The notes under the pieces were generated by a model that worked only from the letters and a program-made list of their open reading frames with translations, was not told the DNA's origin and searched no databases. DNA of 64,000 nt, from NCBI GenBank assembly GCA_963750895.1, contig CAVVSD010000006.1:1116001-1180000 (forward strand). Reading direction: 5' to 3'. Source of the stretch: CAVVSD01 sp963750895 (GTDB lineage Bacteria; Actinomycetota; Thermoleophilia; Solirubrobacterales; Solirubrobacteraceae). The position numbers and the translations under genes are program-made. Positions 57,364 through 64,000 of the stretch are shown one piece after another (position 1 is the first letter of the stretch; each line of letters begins with the position of its first letter).

Positions 57364-57690
57364 GTGCTCACCGTGACGCATGACGCCGCAGAGGCGATCC
57401 AGACGCTGACCGACCAGATCCCGGAGACCGAGACCGCGGGCCTGCGCATCTCCGTGCAGGAAGGCGAGGGAGGCACGGCGCAGCTCGCCCTCTCCGTCGC
57501 CGACGCGCCGTTCCCGGCCGACGAGGTCGTCGAGGCCGAGGGGGCGACCGTCTACCTCGCGGAGCCGGTCGTGGCGTTCATGGACGACAAGACGCTCGAC
57601 GCGACCGTGCAGGACGAGGGCGTCGCGTTCTCGATCCAGGGTCCGGCGGCCGAGGGCCCCAGCGCCAACGGAGGCCCGCCTAGCACGTGA
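57364..57690 (+). CDS. HesB/IscA-fold protein without cysteines
   Basis: A 108-residue protein whose first 92 residues follow the HesB/IscA (A-type iron-sulfur carrier) fold: Leu-Thr-Val-Thr at the start, the Gly-Leu-Arg-Ile-Ser strand, and a Val-Tyr-Leu-Ala-Glu-Pro-Val segment before the final strands. A-type carriers need three cysteines, and this protein has none, so it cannot carry a cluster in the usual way. Similar cysteine-less forms occur in actinobacteria, often annotated as adhesin. Start GTG at 57364 has a strong AGGAGG ribosome binding site 9 nt upstream, unlike most genes here. Confidence 0.75.
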   Translation: MLTVTHDAAEAIQTLTDQIPETETAGLRISVQEGEGGTAQLALSVADAPFPADEVVEAEGATVYLAEPVVAFMDDKTLDATVQDEGVAFSIQGPAAEGPSANGGPPST

Positions 57691-57714
57691 CACCTCCCAC
57701 TAGAATGGGAGGTG
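57691..57714. promoter_or_regulatory. hflX: Perfect 9-bp inverted repeat just before hflX
   Basis: CACCTCCCA (57691-57699) and TGGGAGGTG (57706-57714) flank a 6-nt spacer. The repeat covers a TAGAAT -10-like box (57701-57706) and the GGGAGG ribosome binding site, and ends one base before the hflX ATG. As DNA it could be an operator over the promoter. As RNA, on transcripts from upstream, it would hide the ribosome binding site. Confidence 0.6.
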
Positions 57715-57715
57715 C

Positions 57716-59023
57716 ATGGAGAGAAATCGCAACGGCCGCGCCACGCCGACCCGCAACGGCGCGGCCCAGCCCGAAGGCAGGGCGAAGCAGCGCGCGTTCA
57801 CCATCGGCGCATTGGAGACCGGCGACGACCTGTCCGAGCTCCACGAGCTGCTTCGCACCGCCGGAGTCGCGGTCGTGGGCCAGGCGGTCCAGCACCGCGA
57901 CAAGCCGCACCCGAACACCTATCTCGGCCCCGGCAAGATCGCCGAGGTGAAGGCAGCGGCCAAGGCGGCCGACGCCAACATGGTCGCGACCGACGACGAG
58001 CTCACCCCTCGTCAGGAGCGCAACCTGGAGAAGGAGCTCGAGCTCCCCGTCGTCGACCGCACAGCCGTGATCCTCGGGATCTTCGCCGACCACGCGAACA
58101 CCGCCGACGGCAAGCTGCAGGTCGAGCTCGCGCAGCTCGAGTACAACATGGCCCGCATGCGGGGGCTGTGGACCCACCTCGAGCGCCTCAGCGCGGCCGG
58201 GGGCGGGACGCTCACCCGTGGACCCGGTGAGACCCAGATCGAGACGGACCGCCGCCTCGCCCGCAACCGCATCACCGCGCTGCGCCGCAAGCTCGCCGAG
58301 GTGAAGGGCGCGCGCGCGACGATGCGCGCCGAGCGCGAGCGGGCCAGCGTGCCCCAGGTCGCGCTCGCCGGCTACACGAACGCAGGCAAGTCCACGCTGC
58401 TGAACGCCCTCACGGGCGAGAACAACGTGAGCGTCCGCGACCGGCTGTTCCACACGCTCGATCCGACCACGCGCCTCGCGCGCCTCCACGACCGCCCGTA
58501 TCTGCTGACCGACACCGTCGGCTTCATCCGCAAGCTGCCCCACCAGCTCGTCGACGCGTTCGGCGCGACGCTGGAGGAGACGCGCGTGTCCGACCTCATC
58601 CTGCACGTCGTGGACGCGTCCGCGCCGGAGGAGGAGATGGAGGAGATGATCAAGGCGGTCGACGACGTGCTCGAGGAGATCGGCGCCGGCGAGAGCCCGC
58701 GGGTGCTCGTGCTCAACAAGGCGGACGCGATCGACGCCGACCGCCGCGAGGAGCTCGGCTTCCGCCATCCGGAGGCGGTGCTCGTGGCCGCCGTCACCGG
58801 CGAGGGCCTCGACGCGCTGGCGGACCGGATCGAGCAGGAGTTCCGCAAGACGATGCGGACCGTCGACCTGCTGCTGCCCTACGCCGAGGGCGGGCGCCTG
58901 GCCGAGCTGCACGAGGTCGCCGGAGACCTCGAGCGCGAGGAGACCGCCGACGGCGTGCGCGTGAAGGCGCGGCTGCCGGTCACGGTGGCGGAGCGCTTCG
59001 AGCGCTTCGAGATGCGCGCCTAG
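57716..59023 (+). CDS. hflX: GTPase HflX
   Basis: A 435-residue ribosome-binding GTPase that rescues or splits ribosomes under stress. The N-terminal HflX-specific domain includes Asp-Lys-Pro-His-Pro-Asn-Thr-Tyr-Leu-Gly-Pro-Gly-Lys and the Gly-Pro-Gly-Glu-Thr-Gln-Ile-Glu-Thr-Asp-Arg-Arg motif. A coiled helix and the G domain follow: Gly-Tyr-Thr-Asn-Ala-Gly-Lys-Ser-Thr (near 58372), Asp-Thr-Val-Gly-Phe-Ile and Asn-Lys-Ala-Asp. Actinobacterial HflX is linked to heat and macrolide tolerance. A perfect inverted repeat covers its promoter and ribosome binding site. It lies near miaA in many genomes, about 8 kb away here. Confidence 0.96.
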   Translation: MERNRNGRATPTRNGAAQPEGRAKQRAFTIGALETGDDLSELHELLRTAGVAVVGQAVQHRDKPHPNTYLGPGKIAEVKAAAKAADANMVATDDELTPRQERNLEKELELPVVDRTAVILGIFADHANTADGKLQVELAQLEYNMARMRGLWTHLERLSAAGGGTLTRGPGETQIETDRRLARNRITALRRKLAEVKGARATMRAERERASVPQVALAGYTNAGKSTLLNALTGENNVSVRDRLFHTLDPTTRLARLHDRPYLLTDTVGFIRKLPHQLVDAFGATLEETRVSDLILHVVDASAPEEEMEEMIKAVDDVLEEIGAGESPRVLVLNKADAIDADRREELGFRHPEAVLVAAVTGEGLDALADRIEQEFRKTMRTVDLLLPYAEGGRLAELHEVAGDLEREETADGVRVKARLPVTVAERFERFEMRA

Positions 59024-59062
59024 CTTTCGCGGCGCGAGGAGGCGTAGGGTCGGCGCAACGAC

Positions 59063-59076
59063 CGGGGAGGTCCCCG
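59063..59076 (+). promoter_or_regulatory. Hairpin over the ribosome binding site of a small ORF
   Basis: CGGGG (59063-59067) pairs with CCCCG (59072-59076) around an AGGT loop, directly before the ATG at 59077. A TAGGGT box at 59045-59050 could start a transcript about 20 nt before the ATG that begins with this hairpin. Confidence 0.35.
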
Positions 59077-59235
59077 ATGCGCATGCCTCACGTCCGGAGC
59101 AGCCTGCATCGCCTTCGCGAGAGGCGCCGCAGGCGAGTCCCAGGGCGCTGCGCCGAGCGGGCGCATATGCAGGACATGGCGGCCAAGGGACGCGGCGACG
59201 CCCGACCCGCCACTGGCCCGGCGGCGGGGAGGTAG
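59077..59235 (+). CDS. Possible small basic protein (52 residues)
   Basis: An ORF of 53 codons in the gap after hflX. The product is very rich in Arg (Arg-Glu-Arg-Arg-Arg-Arg-Arg near residue 15) with one Cys, and has no recognisable domain. Support comes from a TAGGGT box, a GGGGAGG ribosome-binding-like stretch and the ATG in order, but short Arg-rich ORFs arise easily in GC-rich DNA. It may instead be noncoding. Confidence 0.3.
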   Translation: MRMPHVRSSLHRLRERRRRRVPGRCAERAHMQDMAAKGRGDARPATGPAAGR

Positions 59236-59244
59236 CTGACGGAC

Positions 59245-59394
59245 TCAGGCGAACGCCGAGCGGATGCGCGCGCCGAACGACGGCTCGTCGGCCGTGCGGC
59301 GGCGCGCCGCGAGGCGGACGCTGCGCGAGTTGGCACGCTCGAGCGCGTTGTCGCGGTCGATGCGTATGGCGTAGTGACGGATGGAGGGGTGCAT
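59245..59394 (-). CDS. Small protein of unknown function (49 residues)
   Basis: A 49-residue reading frame starting Met-His-Pro-Ser-Ile-Arg-His-Tyr-Ala and ending Phe-Gly-Ala-Arg-Ile-Arg-Ser-Ala-Phe-Ala. Its composition is protein-like (balanced Asp, Glu, Arg, Tyr, Ile) unlike the shadow frames, and a CCGAGG stretch lies 6 nt before the ATG. No family is recognised. It converges on the small ORF at 59077 and is followed upstream by a roughly 100-nt gap to the MazG-like gene stop. Confidence 0.45.
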   Translation of the reverse strand: MHPSIRHYAIRIDRDNALERANSRSVRLAARRRTADEPSFGARIRSAFA

Positions 59395-59497
59395 GGCGGA
59401 CCTCGGGGCGTTGGGGGGTGCGCCGAAGCTACGCCGGGCCCGACGCGGTGCCTCAGAGCGGACCCCCGTCCGCGAGGTACGGCCAGCCGTACCGGTG

Positions 59498-59827
59498 CTA
59501 GCGGTCGTCGCCGCTGCCCGACAGGACGTTGCGGTCCCGCCGGCTGAGGAGCTTCGCGAGGTTCTCGCCCGCGATCGTGTCGAGGTCGAGATCGGCCTCC
59601 GTCGCGATCTGCGCGACGTACCAGAGGACGTCGCCGAGCTCCTTCGACAGCGCCGCGCGGCGCTCGTCGGACAGCACGCCGCCGTCGTCGCGGACCATCT
59701 TCTTGATCTTCTCCGCCACCTCGCCGGCCTCACCGCACAGACCGAGCGTGGGGTAGAGGATGTTGTCCCCCGACTGGGGATACACGGCGGTGGCGCGGGA
59801 GCGGGACTGATAGTCGGACAGCAGCAT
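59498..59827 (-). CDS. MazG-like nucleotide pyrophosphohydrolase
   Basis: A 109-residue all-alpha NTP pyrophosphatase of the MazG/dUTPase-like superfamily, which removes unusual or damaged nucleoside triphosphates. The magnesium-binding motif is Gly-Glu-Ala-Gly-Glu-Val-Ala-Glu near residue 32, with the second acidic pair in Lys-Glu-Leu-Gly-Asp-Val-Leu-Trp-Tyr near residue 62. ATG at 59827 is 7 nt after TAGCTT on the minus strand. It is divergent from the methyltransferase gene. The C-terminal Arg-Asp-Arg-Asn-Val-Leu-Ser-Gly-Ser-Gly-Asp-Asp is typical of the family. Confidence 0.9.
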   Translation of the reverse strand: MLLSDYQSRSRATAVYPQSGDNILYPTLGLCGEAGEVAEKIKKMVRDDGGVLSDERRAALSKELGDVLWYVAQIATEADLDLDTIAGENLAKLLSRRDRNVLSGSGDDR

Positions 59828-59834
59828 CGAGATG

Positions 59835-59840
59835 AAGCTA
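59835..59840 (-). promoter_or_regulatory. -10 box TAGCTT of the leaderless MazG-like gene
   Basis: On the minus strand TAGCTT ends 7 nt before the ATG at 59827, in the gap divergent from the methyltransferase gene. Confidence 0.5.
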
Positions 59841-59857
59841 CCCGCTCACCCGGCGGA

Positions 59858-60661
59858 CTGGCCGCGGCGCTCGGAGCGCTGCGCTGCCCGGTCTGCGCAG
59901 CCGGCTTCGAGCTGCGCGACGGGACCCTGCGCTGTGCGAACGGCCACGCGTTCGACGTCGCGCGCCAGGGCCATGTGCACCTCGCGACGGGGTCGCGCCG
60001 GCTGGCCGGCGACACCGCGGAGATGATCGCCGCCCGCGCGGCGTTCCTCGCCGCGGGCCACTACGCGCCGATCACCCGCGCCCTCGCCGAGCACGCGGCT
60101 GTCGACGCGCCCGGCGTGATCGCGGACGTGGGCGCGGGCACCGGCCAGCATCTCGCCGCGGTCCTCGACGCGCATCCGGCCCGCGTCGGGATCGCGCTGG
60201 ACAGCTCGACCCCGGCGATGCGCCGCGCCGCACGGACGCACCCGCGCATGGCGGCGGTGACCTGCGACGCCTGGGACGCGCTGCCGCTCGCCGACGGCGC
60301 CGCGGCGGTCGTCCTCAGCGTCTTCGCGCCCCGCGGCGCCGCCGAGATCCGCCGCGTGCTCGCGCCGACCGGCGTCGTCCTGGCGGTCACGCCGACGGAG
60401 CGCCACCTGGCCGAGCTGCGCGAGCCGCTCGGGCTCCTGCGCACGGATCCGGGCAAGGCGGACCGGCTCGCCGGCGACCTCGGCCTGCGCGCGCGGGCGC
60501 GCGAGGCGATCGAGGCCGAGCTGCACCTGACGGCGGAGGAGGCGCTGCTCGCCGCGCGCATGGGCCCAGCCGGGCACCACGACCGCACCGTCGCCCCGCT
60601 GCCCGACACGATGACCGCGACGCTCTCCGTCGAGCTGACGGTCTTATCCTCCGGGGCGTGA
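59858..60661 (+). CDS. RlmA-like 23S rRNA (guanine-N1) methyltransferase, start uncertain
   Basis: About 267 residues. An N-terminal zinc ribbon (Cys-Pro-Val-Cys, then Cys-Ala-Asn-Gly-His) and the following Phe-Asp-Val-Ala-Arg-Gln-Gly-His-Val-His-Leu match RlmA(I/II)-type methyltransferases of 23S rRNA. The SAM-binding Rossmann loop is Val-Gly-Ala-Gly-Thr-Gly-Gln-His near 60130. Relatives protect against macrolides such as tylosin or methylate G745/G748. No ATG, GTG or TTG lies upstream of the zinc ribbon in this frame within the gap, so I use the CTG at 59858 as a provisional start. An ATG at 59832 is in another frame. Confidence 0.82.
   Translation: MAAALGALRCPVCAAGFELRDGTLRCANGHAFDVARQGHVHLATGSRRLAGDTAEMIAARAAFLAAGHYAPITRALAEHAAVDAPGVIADVGAGTGQHLAAVLDAHPARVGIALDSSTPAMRRAARTHPRMAAVTCDAWDALPLADGAAAVVLSVFAPRGAAEIRRVLAPTGVVLAVTPTERHLAELREPLGLLRTDPGKADRLAGDLGLRARAREAIEAELHLTAEEALLAARMGPAGHHDRTVAPLPDTMTATLSVELTVLSSGA
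60645..60650 (+). promoter_or_regulatory. -10 box TATCCT of the leaderless cupin gene
   Basis: TATCCT inside the end of the methyltransferase gene ends exactly 7 nt before the GTG at 60658. Confidence 0.5.
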
Positions 60662-61155
60662 GCGAGGACCATCAGCCCCACGCCGCGGACGCCGCCTGGC
60701 ACGCGCACCTGCACCACACCGGCCACGACGAGCTGACCGAGGACACCGCGCAGACCCCGGGGATGCGCCGCTTCGAGGCGATCTCCGGCCGGCGCAGCGG
60801 CTCGCGCAACATCTGGATGGGCAAGAACCACGTCGGCCCGGGGATGGTCACGTCCGACCACCACCACGGGAAGGCCGAGACCGGCATCTACGTCGTGAGC
60901 GGCAATCCGGTCTTCGTGTTCCTCGAGAACGACGAGGAGCGCCGCATCGAGACCCAGCCGGGGGACTACGTCTACGTCCCGCCGTGGGTCCCGCACCGCG
61001 AGGAGAACCCGTCGCCGGACGAGGAGGCGGTCGTCGTCCTCGCCCGCTCCACGCAGGAGGGGATCGTCGTCAACCTGCCCAGCCTGCGCACGCACGTGCC
61101 CGAGTTGGACGAATACGTCGCCCAACTCGAGCGCGAGCGAGCCGAGGCTCCCTAG
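60658..61155 (+). CDS. Cupin-domain protein
   Basis: A 165-residue single-cupin protein. The metal-binding motif is His-His-His-Gly-Lys-Ala-Glu-Thr-Gly near residue 64-72 and the second cupin motif is Gly-Asp-Tyr-Val-Tyr-Val-Pro-Pro-Trp-Val-Pro-His near residue 103. Such proteins can be dioxygenases, isomerases or regulators, and the sequence does not decide. It overlaps the methyltransferase stop by 4 nt but also has its own -10 box. It converges on the osmolyte-binding protein gene and overlaps it by 4 nt. Confidence 0.88.
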   Translation: MSEDHQPHAADAAWHAHLHHTGHDELTEDTAQTPGMRRFEAISGRRSGSRNIWMGKNHVGPGMVTSDHHHGKAETGIYVVSGNPVFVFLENDEERRIETQPGDYVYVPPWVPHREENPSPDEEAVVVLARSTQEGIVVNLPSLRTHVPELDEYVAQLERERAEAP

Positions 61156-62165
61156 GAACCGGCCGAGACCAGGTCGAACTGCTGCAGGTAGTCCGCCGCG
61201 GCCTCCTGCGGCGTCTCCTTGTCGAGGTCGACGCGTGCGTTGAGCTCCTGCATGACGCGCGCGGTCAGGTTCTTGTTCACGAGCTCGATCGTCTTCGGGA
61301 GGTCGGGACCGGCCTTGTCGGCGGTCTCCGTCTTCATGAGGAACGTCGAGTTGTAGGGCGGGAACATGCCCTTGTCGTCCTTCAGCAGGACCTCCTTGTT
61401 GCGGGAGATCTGCGGGTCCGTCGTGAACACGATCGAGACGTCGGCATCGCCGTTGGTCAGCACCTCATGGCGCTGCGCGATGTCGACCGGGACGAACTTC
61501 TTGAACTTCAGGCCGTAGACGTTCTGCAGCCCGCGCAGGCAGTCGTCGCGGCCGCGGCACTCGGGGGACCCGTAGAGCGTGAGGTCCTGCGACTTGCCCT
61601 CGAGGTCCGAGATGTTCTTCAGCCCCAGCTTGTCCGCCGTCTGCTGCGTCACCGCGACCTCGTTGGACGAGGTGAACGGCGTGGCCGGGAACGCGGTGAT
61701 GCCCTGCTCGGCGAACTTCGACTTGACCTCGTCGTACGCCGCCGCCGGGTCCTTGGGCAGGTCCTTCGTCGGGACCTCGAAGAACGACAGCAGCGCCGTG
61801 CCCGTGTACTCGGGATAGCCGCTGATGTCGCCGCCCTTCAGAGCCTTCAGCGCGGTCTGCTCGTCGCCGAGGTTGAGCTCCTTCTTGACGTTGTAGCCCG
61901 CCGCGGCGAGCGCCTGCGCGTAGATCTCGCCGAGCACCTGCTGCTCGGTGAAGTTCTTCGAGCCGATCGTCAGCGTCGTCGAGGCGTTGTCGGCGTTCTT
62001 CGTGATCGCCGCGGTGCCCTCGGCCTTCGCGGTGGTCGTGCCGGCGCTGCTGCTCCCCGAGCTGTCGTCGTCGTCGCCTCCACAGGCGACGAGGCCGAGC
62101 GCGAGGGCCAACGCGGCGATTGCCGCGAGCGCGGTCCTGATGGTTCGTGTTCGTGTTCGTGTCAT
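61152..62165 (-). CDS. Glycine betaine/choline-type ABC transporter substrate-binding lipoprotein
   Basis: A 337-residue OpuAC/OsmF-type binding protein. A lipoprotein signal ends in Gly-Leu-Val-Ala-Cys near residue 26, followed by an Asp/Ser-rich linker. The periplasmic-binding fold starts at Leu-Thr-Ile-Gly-Ser-Lys-Asn-Phe-Thr-Glu-Gln and includes Tyr-Pro-Glu-Tyr-Thr-Gly-Thr-Ala. It is the last gene of the operon ATPase-permease-permease-binding protein, overlapping the second permease stop by 4 nt. The ligand is probably a quaternary amine used in osmoprotection. Confidence 0.93.
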   Translation of the reverse strand: MTRTRTRTIRTALAAIAALALALGLVACGGDDDDSSGSSSAGTTTAKAEGTAAITKNADNASTTLTIGSKNFTEQQVLGEIYAQALAAAGYNVKKELNLGDEQTALKALKGGDISGYPEYTGTALLSFFEVPTKDLPKDPAAAYDEVKSKFAEQGITAFPATPFTSSNEVAVTQQTADKLGLKNISDLEGKSQDLTLYGSPECRGRDDCLRGLQNVYGLKFKKFVPVDIAQRHEVLTNGDADVSIVFTTDPQISRNKEVLLKDDKGMFPPYNSTFLMKTETADKAGPDLPKTIELVNKNLTARVMQELNARVDLDKETPQEAAADYLQQFDLVSAGS

Positions 62166-62929
62166 GGGGTGGTCGAGACCCTCCTTCGGGGTGTTGCGAT
62201 AAGCCTTCCGCGAGGTGTCCGTCCCGCCGACTGCATGCGCAGTCCGCGCGGGGTCACCGCGCGTTGTACGGCGGCGAGCGACACCTCGGTCAAGACGGCG
62301 AGGAGCGCGACGAGGATCGCGCCGCCGAGGCGGCCCTCCTCGCCGTAGATGCTCGGGTTGATGATGGGATCGCCGAGGGTCACGACGCCCGCGAGCGGCG
62401 CGATCGTGGCGGTGGCGACGACGTTGACGGCCGACGTCCGGATGCCGCCGAAGATGAGGCCGACCGCGAGCGGGAACTCGACGCGGCGCAGGATCTGCAG
62501 GCCGGTCATGCCCATGCCGCGGGCGGCATCGACGGCGTCGGGATCGACCTCGCGCACGCCGACGTAGGCGTTCGTGAGGATCGGCGGGATCGCCAGCAGC
62601 GTCAGCGCCAGCGCGACGTTGGCGAACCCGGCGCCGAGGAAGGCGAAGAACACGAACAGCAGCGCGATCGCCGGCACGGCGCGCCCGATGTTCGACACGC
62701 TCACGGCGAGGAACGCGCCGCGCCGGGTGTGGCCGAGCCACAGGCCGATCGGGAGGGCGACCGCGCAGGCGAGCGCCATCGCGACGATGCAGAGCTTCAG
62801 GTGCTCCCAGATGAGCGCGAGGTTGTTCGAGAGCCCGCCGACCTCGCCGCCGCCGCGGCCGGTCCGCGGCTGCACGATGAAGTCGAGCGCGTCCCCGAAC
62901 GTCGAGAAGATGCTGGCCGTGACCGTCAT
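62162..62929 (-). CDS. Osmolyte ABC transporter permease (second subunit)
   Basis: A 255-residue inner-membrane permease of the OpuCB/OpuCD type with about five or six helices. The EAA-loop equivalent is Asp-Ala-Ala-Arg-Gly-Met-Gly-Met-Thr-Gly-Leu-Gln-Ile-Leu, which contacts the ATPase. Also seen are Asn-Ile-Gly-Arg-Ala-Val-Pro-Ala-Ile-Ala and Thr-Ile-Ala-Pro-Leu-Ala-Gly. ATG at 62929 overlaps the first permease gene stop by 4 nt. The C-terminal 30 residues are basic. Confidence 0.92.
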   Translation of the reverse strand: MTVTASIFSTFGDALDFIVQPRTGRGGGEVGGLSNNLALIWEHLKLCIVAMALACAVALPIGLWLGHTRRGAFLAVSVSNIGRAVPAIALLFVFFAFLGAGFANVALALTLLAIPPILTNAYVGVREVDPDAVDAARGMGMTGLQILRRVEFPLAVGLIFGGIRTSAVNVVATATIAPLAGVVTLGDPIINPSIYGEEGRLGGAILVALLAVLTEVSLAAVQRAVTPRGLRMQSAGRTPRGRLIATPRRRVSTTP

Positions 62930-63633
62930 GCGGCCCGCGTCCACGGCGTCATGGTGCGCTGGACGATCAGGATGATCGCGTCGAGCACCACCGCGAGCAG
63001 GACGCAGAGCCCGCCGGCGAAGACGACGTTCGTCTTGAACGCCTTCTGCGCCTCCAGGGGCTCGCCGAGTCCGCCCGCTCCGGCGAAGAACGCGAGCGCC
63101 GCGAGCCCGACGGTCGTCGTCGTCGCGATCCGCAGCCCCGCCATGATCGCCGGGAGCGCGAGCGGCAGCTCGACGCGCCACAGCAGCTGGCGCTCGGTCA
63201 GCCCCATGCCGCGGCCGGCGTCGCGCGCGTCCTCGGGGACGGAGTCCAGCCCGGCCAGCGTGTTGCGGAAGAGGATCAGCAGCGTGTAGCCGGTCAGGGC
63301 GATGATCGCCGTGAGGTTCCCGCGGCCCGTGATCGGCAGCAGCAGGAAGAACAGCGCGACGCTCGGCAGCGTGTAGAGGATCCCGGTGATGTTCGTGACC
63401 GGTCCGACGAGCCACCGGCGCCGGTGCGCCGTCACCGCGAGGACGAACGCGATCGCGAACCCGATGCCGACCGACACGACGACGAGGAACACGTGCTGCA
63501 GGAACGGCGTCGTGTAGCGGTCGATGTGGTCGAAGAACCACCCCGGGCAGAACCCGTTGTCCGTGACGCAGCTGTCCGTGCGCTCCCGGAAGAACCCGTT
63601 GTCGGACTGGGCGAGGAGCGCGGCGGAGATCAC
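62926..63633 (-). CDS. Osmolyte ABC transporter permease (first subunit)
   Basis: A 235-residue permease like its neighbour, with an N-terminal external segment containing two cysteines (Ser-Cys-Val-Thr and Phe-Cys-Pro-Gly), then six helices. The ATPase-contact loop is Asp-Ala-Gly-Arg-Gly-Met-Gly-Leu-Thr-Glu-Arg-Gln-Leu-Leu. Two unlike permeases side by side are usual in the OpuB/OpuC and OsmU systems. The GTG at 63633 overlaps the ATPase stop by 4 nt. Confidence 0.92.
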   Translation of the reverse strand: MISAALLAQSDNGFFRERTDSCVTDNGFCPGWFFDHIDRYTTPFLQHVFLVVVSVGIGFAIAFVLAVTAHRRRWLVGPVTNITGILYTLPSVALFFLLLPITGRGNLTAIIALTGYTLLILFRNTLAGLDSVPEDARDAGRGMGLTERQLLWRVELPLALPAIMAGLRIATTTTVGLAALAFFAGAGGLGEPLEAQKAFKTNVVFAGGLCVLLAVVLDAIILIVQRTMTPWTRAA

Positions 63634-64000
63634 GCGGACTCGCTCGACGCGCCGATCGCCTCCGGCGCGAGGAAGTCGTGGATGAGCTCGACGGAGAGGA
63701 TCCCGGCCAGGCGGCCGCCCTCGTCGACGACCGCGCCGTACTGGGTCTCGCTCAGCAGGAGATCGGACAGCGCGTCGCGCAGGATGTCGTCGCGGTCGAC
63801 CGTGAGGACGGGCGTCGACTGGCCGCCCTGCGGGTCGCGCCAGGCCTGCGGGCGCCGGTCGGCGTCCAGCTCGAGCTCGTAGGGGACCTCCTCCGGCGTC
63901 CAGAGGTTCACGTCGCGGACGCGCATGAGCGCGAGGCGCTTGAGGGCGCGGTCGGCGCCGACGAAGTCGCGCACGAAGTCGTTCGCCGGATGCATGAGCA
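63630..64000 (-). CDS. Osmolyte ABC transporter ATP-binding subunit, 3' part only
   Basis: Partial gene: the reading frame runs off the right edge of the window and only about 122 C-terminal residues are visible. It starts within the Pro-Ala-Asn-Asp-Phe-Val-Arg-Asp-Phe-Val-Gly segment, which marks the end of the ATPase domain in ProV/OpuCA proteins, and continues into a CBS-type regulatory domain (Tyr-Gly-Ala-Val-Val-Asp-Glu-Gly-Gly-Arg-Leu-Ala-Gly-Ile-Leu-Ser). CBS domains in this family sense ionic strength. It heads the minus-strand transporter operon. Confidence 0.9.
   Translation of the reverse strand, partial: LMHPANDFVRDFVGADRALKRLALMRVRDVNLWTPEEVPYELELDADRRPQAWRDPQGGQSTPVLTVDRDDILRDALSDLLLSETQYGAVVDEGGRLAGILSVELIHDFLAPEAIGASSESA

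Noticed and set aside
1..64000. tRNA, rRNA, CRISPR, IS elements, prophage or attachment sites
   Set aside because: No cloverleaf with a GGTTCGA-type arm, repeat-spacer array, transposase, integrase or phage gene was seen on either strand. Without a search tool, a diverged tRNA could still be missed.

Overview
The window is very GC-rich and almost fully coding. It looks like the chromosome of a high-GC Gram-positive bacterium. The gene order rimP-nusA-ylxR-infB-DUF503-rbfA-nrnA-truB-ribF-rpsO-pnp, RNase J and RNase Y together, an Rv2578c-type radical SAM protein and many leaderless-looking starts point to Actinomycetota. An E. coli-like dapD and the general gene content make a deep-branching class such as Thermoleophilia/Solirubrobacterales my best guess. 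No rRNA, tRNA, CRISPR array, IS element, phage or integration site was seen, so this is core chromosome rather than an accessory island.

Layout. 0.2-12.5 kb: translation and RNA cluster (TPR protein, rimP, nusA, ylxR, infB, DUF503, rbfA, DHH phosphoesterase, truB, ribF, rpsO, a peroxiredoxin, a START-like protein, a DsbA-like protein, pnp). 12.5-21.5 kb: M16 peptidase, dapB, an acetyltransferase, a decayed MatC-like transporter, a ThDP enzyme, threonine aldolase, dapA and RNase J. 21.5-32.3 kb: a histidine kinase/response regulator pair, carbonic anhydrase, a secreted protein, a three-gene operon (unknown protein, AlkZ-like protein, universal stress protein), and an ABC exporter with a lipoprotein phosphoesterase. 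32.3-44.8 kb: ftsK, rodZ-like, cinA, thpR, recA, recX, an alcohol dehydrogenase, rny, a secreted protein and miaB. 44.8-53.2 kb: radical SAM protein, MscS channel, SDR, FIST protein, miaA, dapF, enoyl-CoA hydratase and acyl-CoA synthetase. 53.2-64 kb: GNAT-ankyrin fusion, the dapE-dapC-dapD operon, a HesB-like protein, hflX, MazG-like protein, an rRNA methyltransferase, a cupin and an osmolyte ABC transporter running off the end.

How the genes work together. Almost the whole succinylase route to meso-diaminopimelate is here (dapA, dapB, dapD, dapC, dapE, dapF), but the DapF homologue has serine at both positions of the catalytic cysteines. Three main mRNA decay enzymes (PNPase, RNase J, RNase Y) and two tRNA A37 enzymes (MiaA, MiaB) are also present. 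Many genes carry a TANNNT-like hexamer 6-10 nt before the start codon, as expected for leaderless transcripts. Nine genes, including essential infB, dapA, dapB and dapE, are each broken by what reads as one extra base. That uniform pattern looks more like sequence error than biology and should be kept in mind for every frameshift below.
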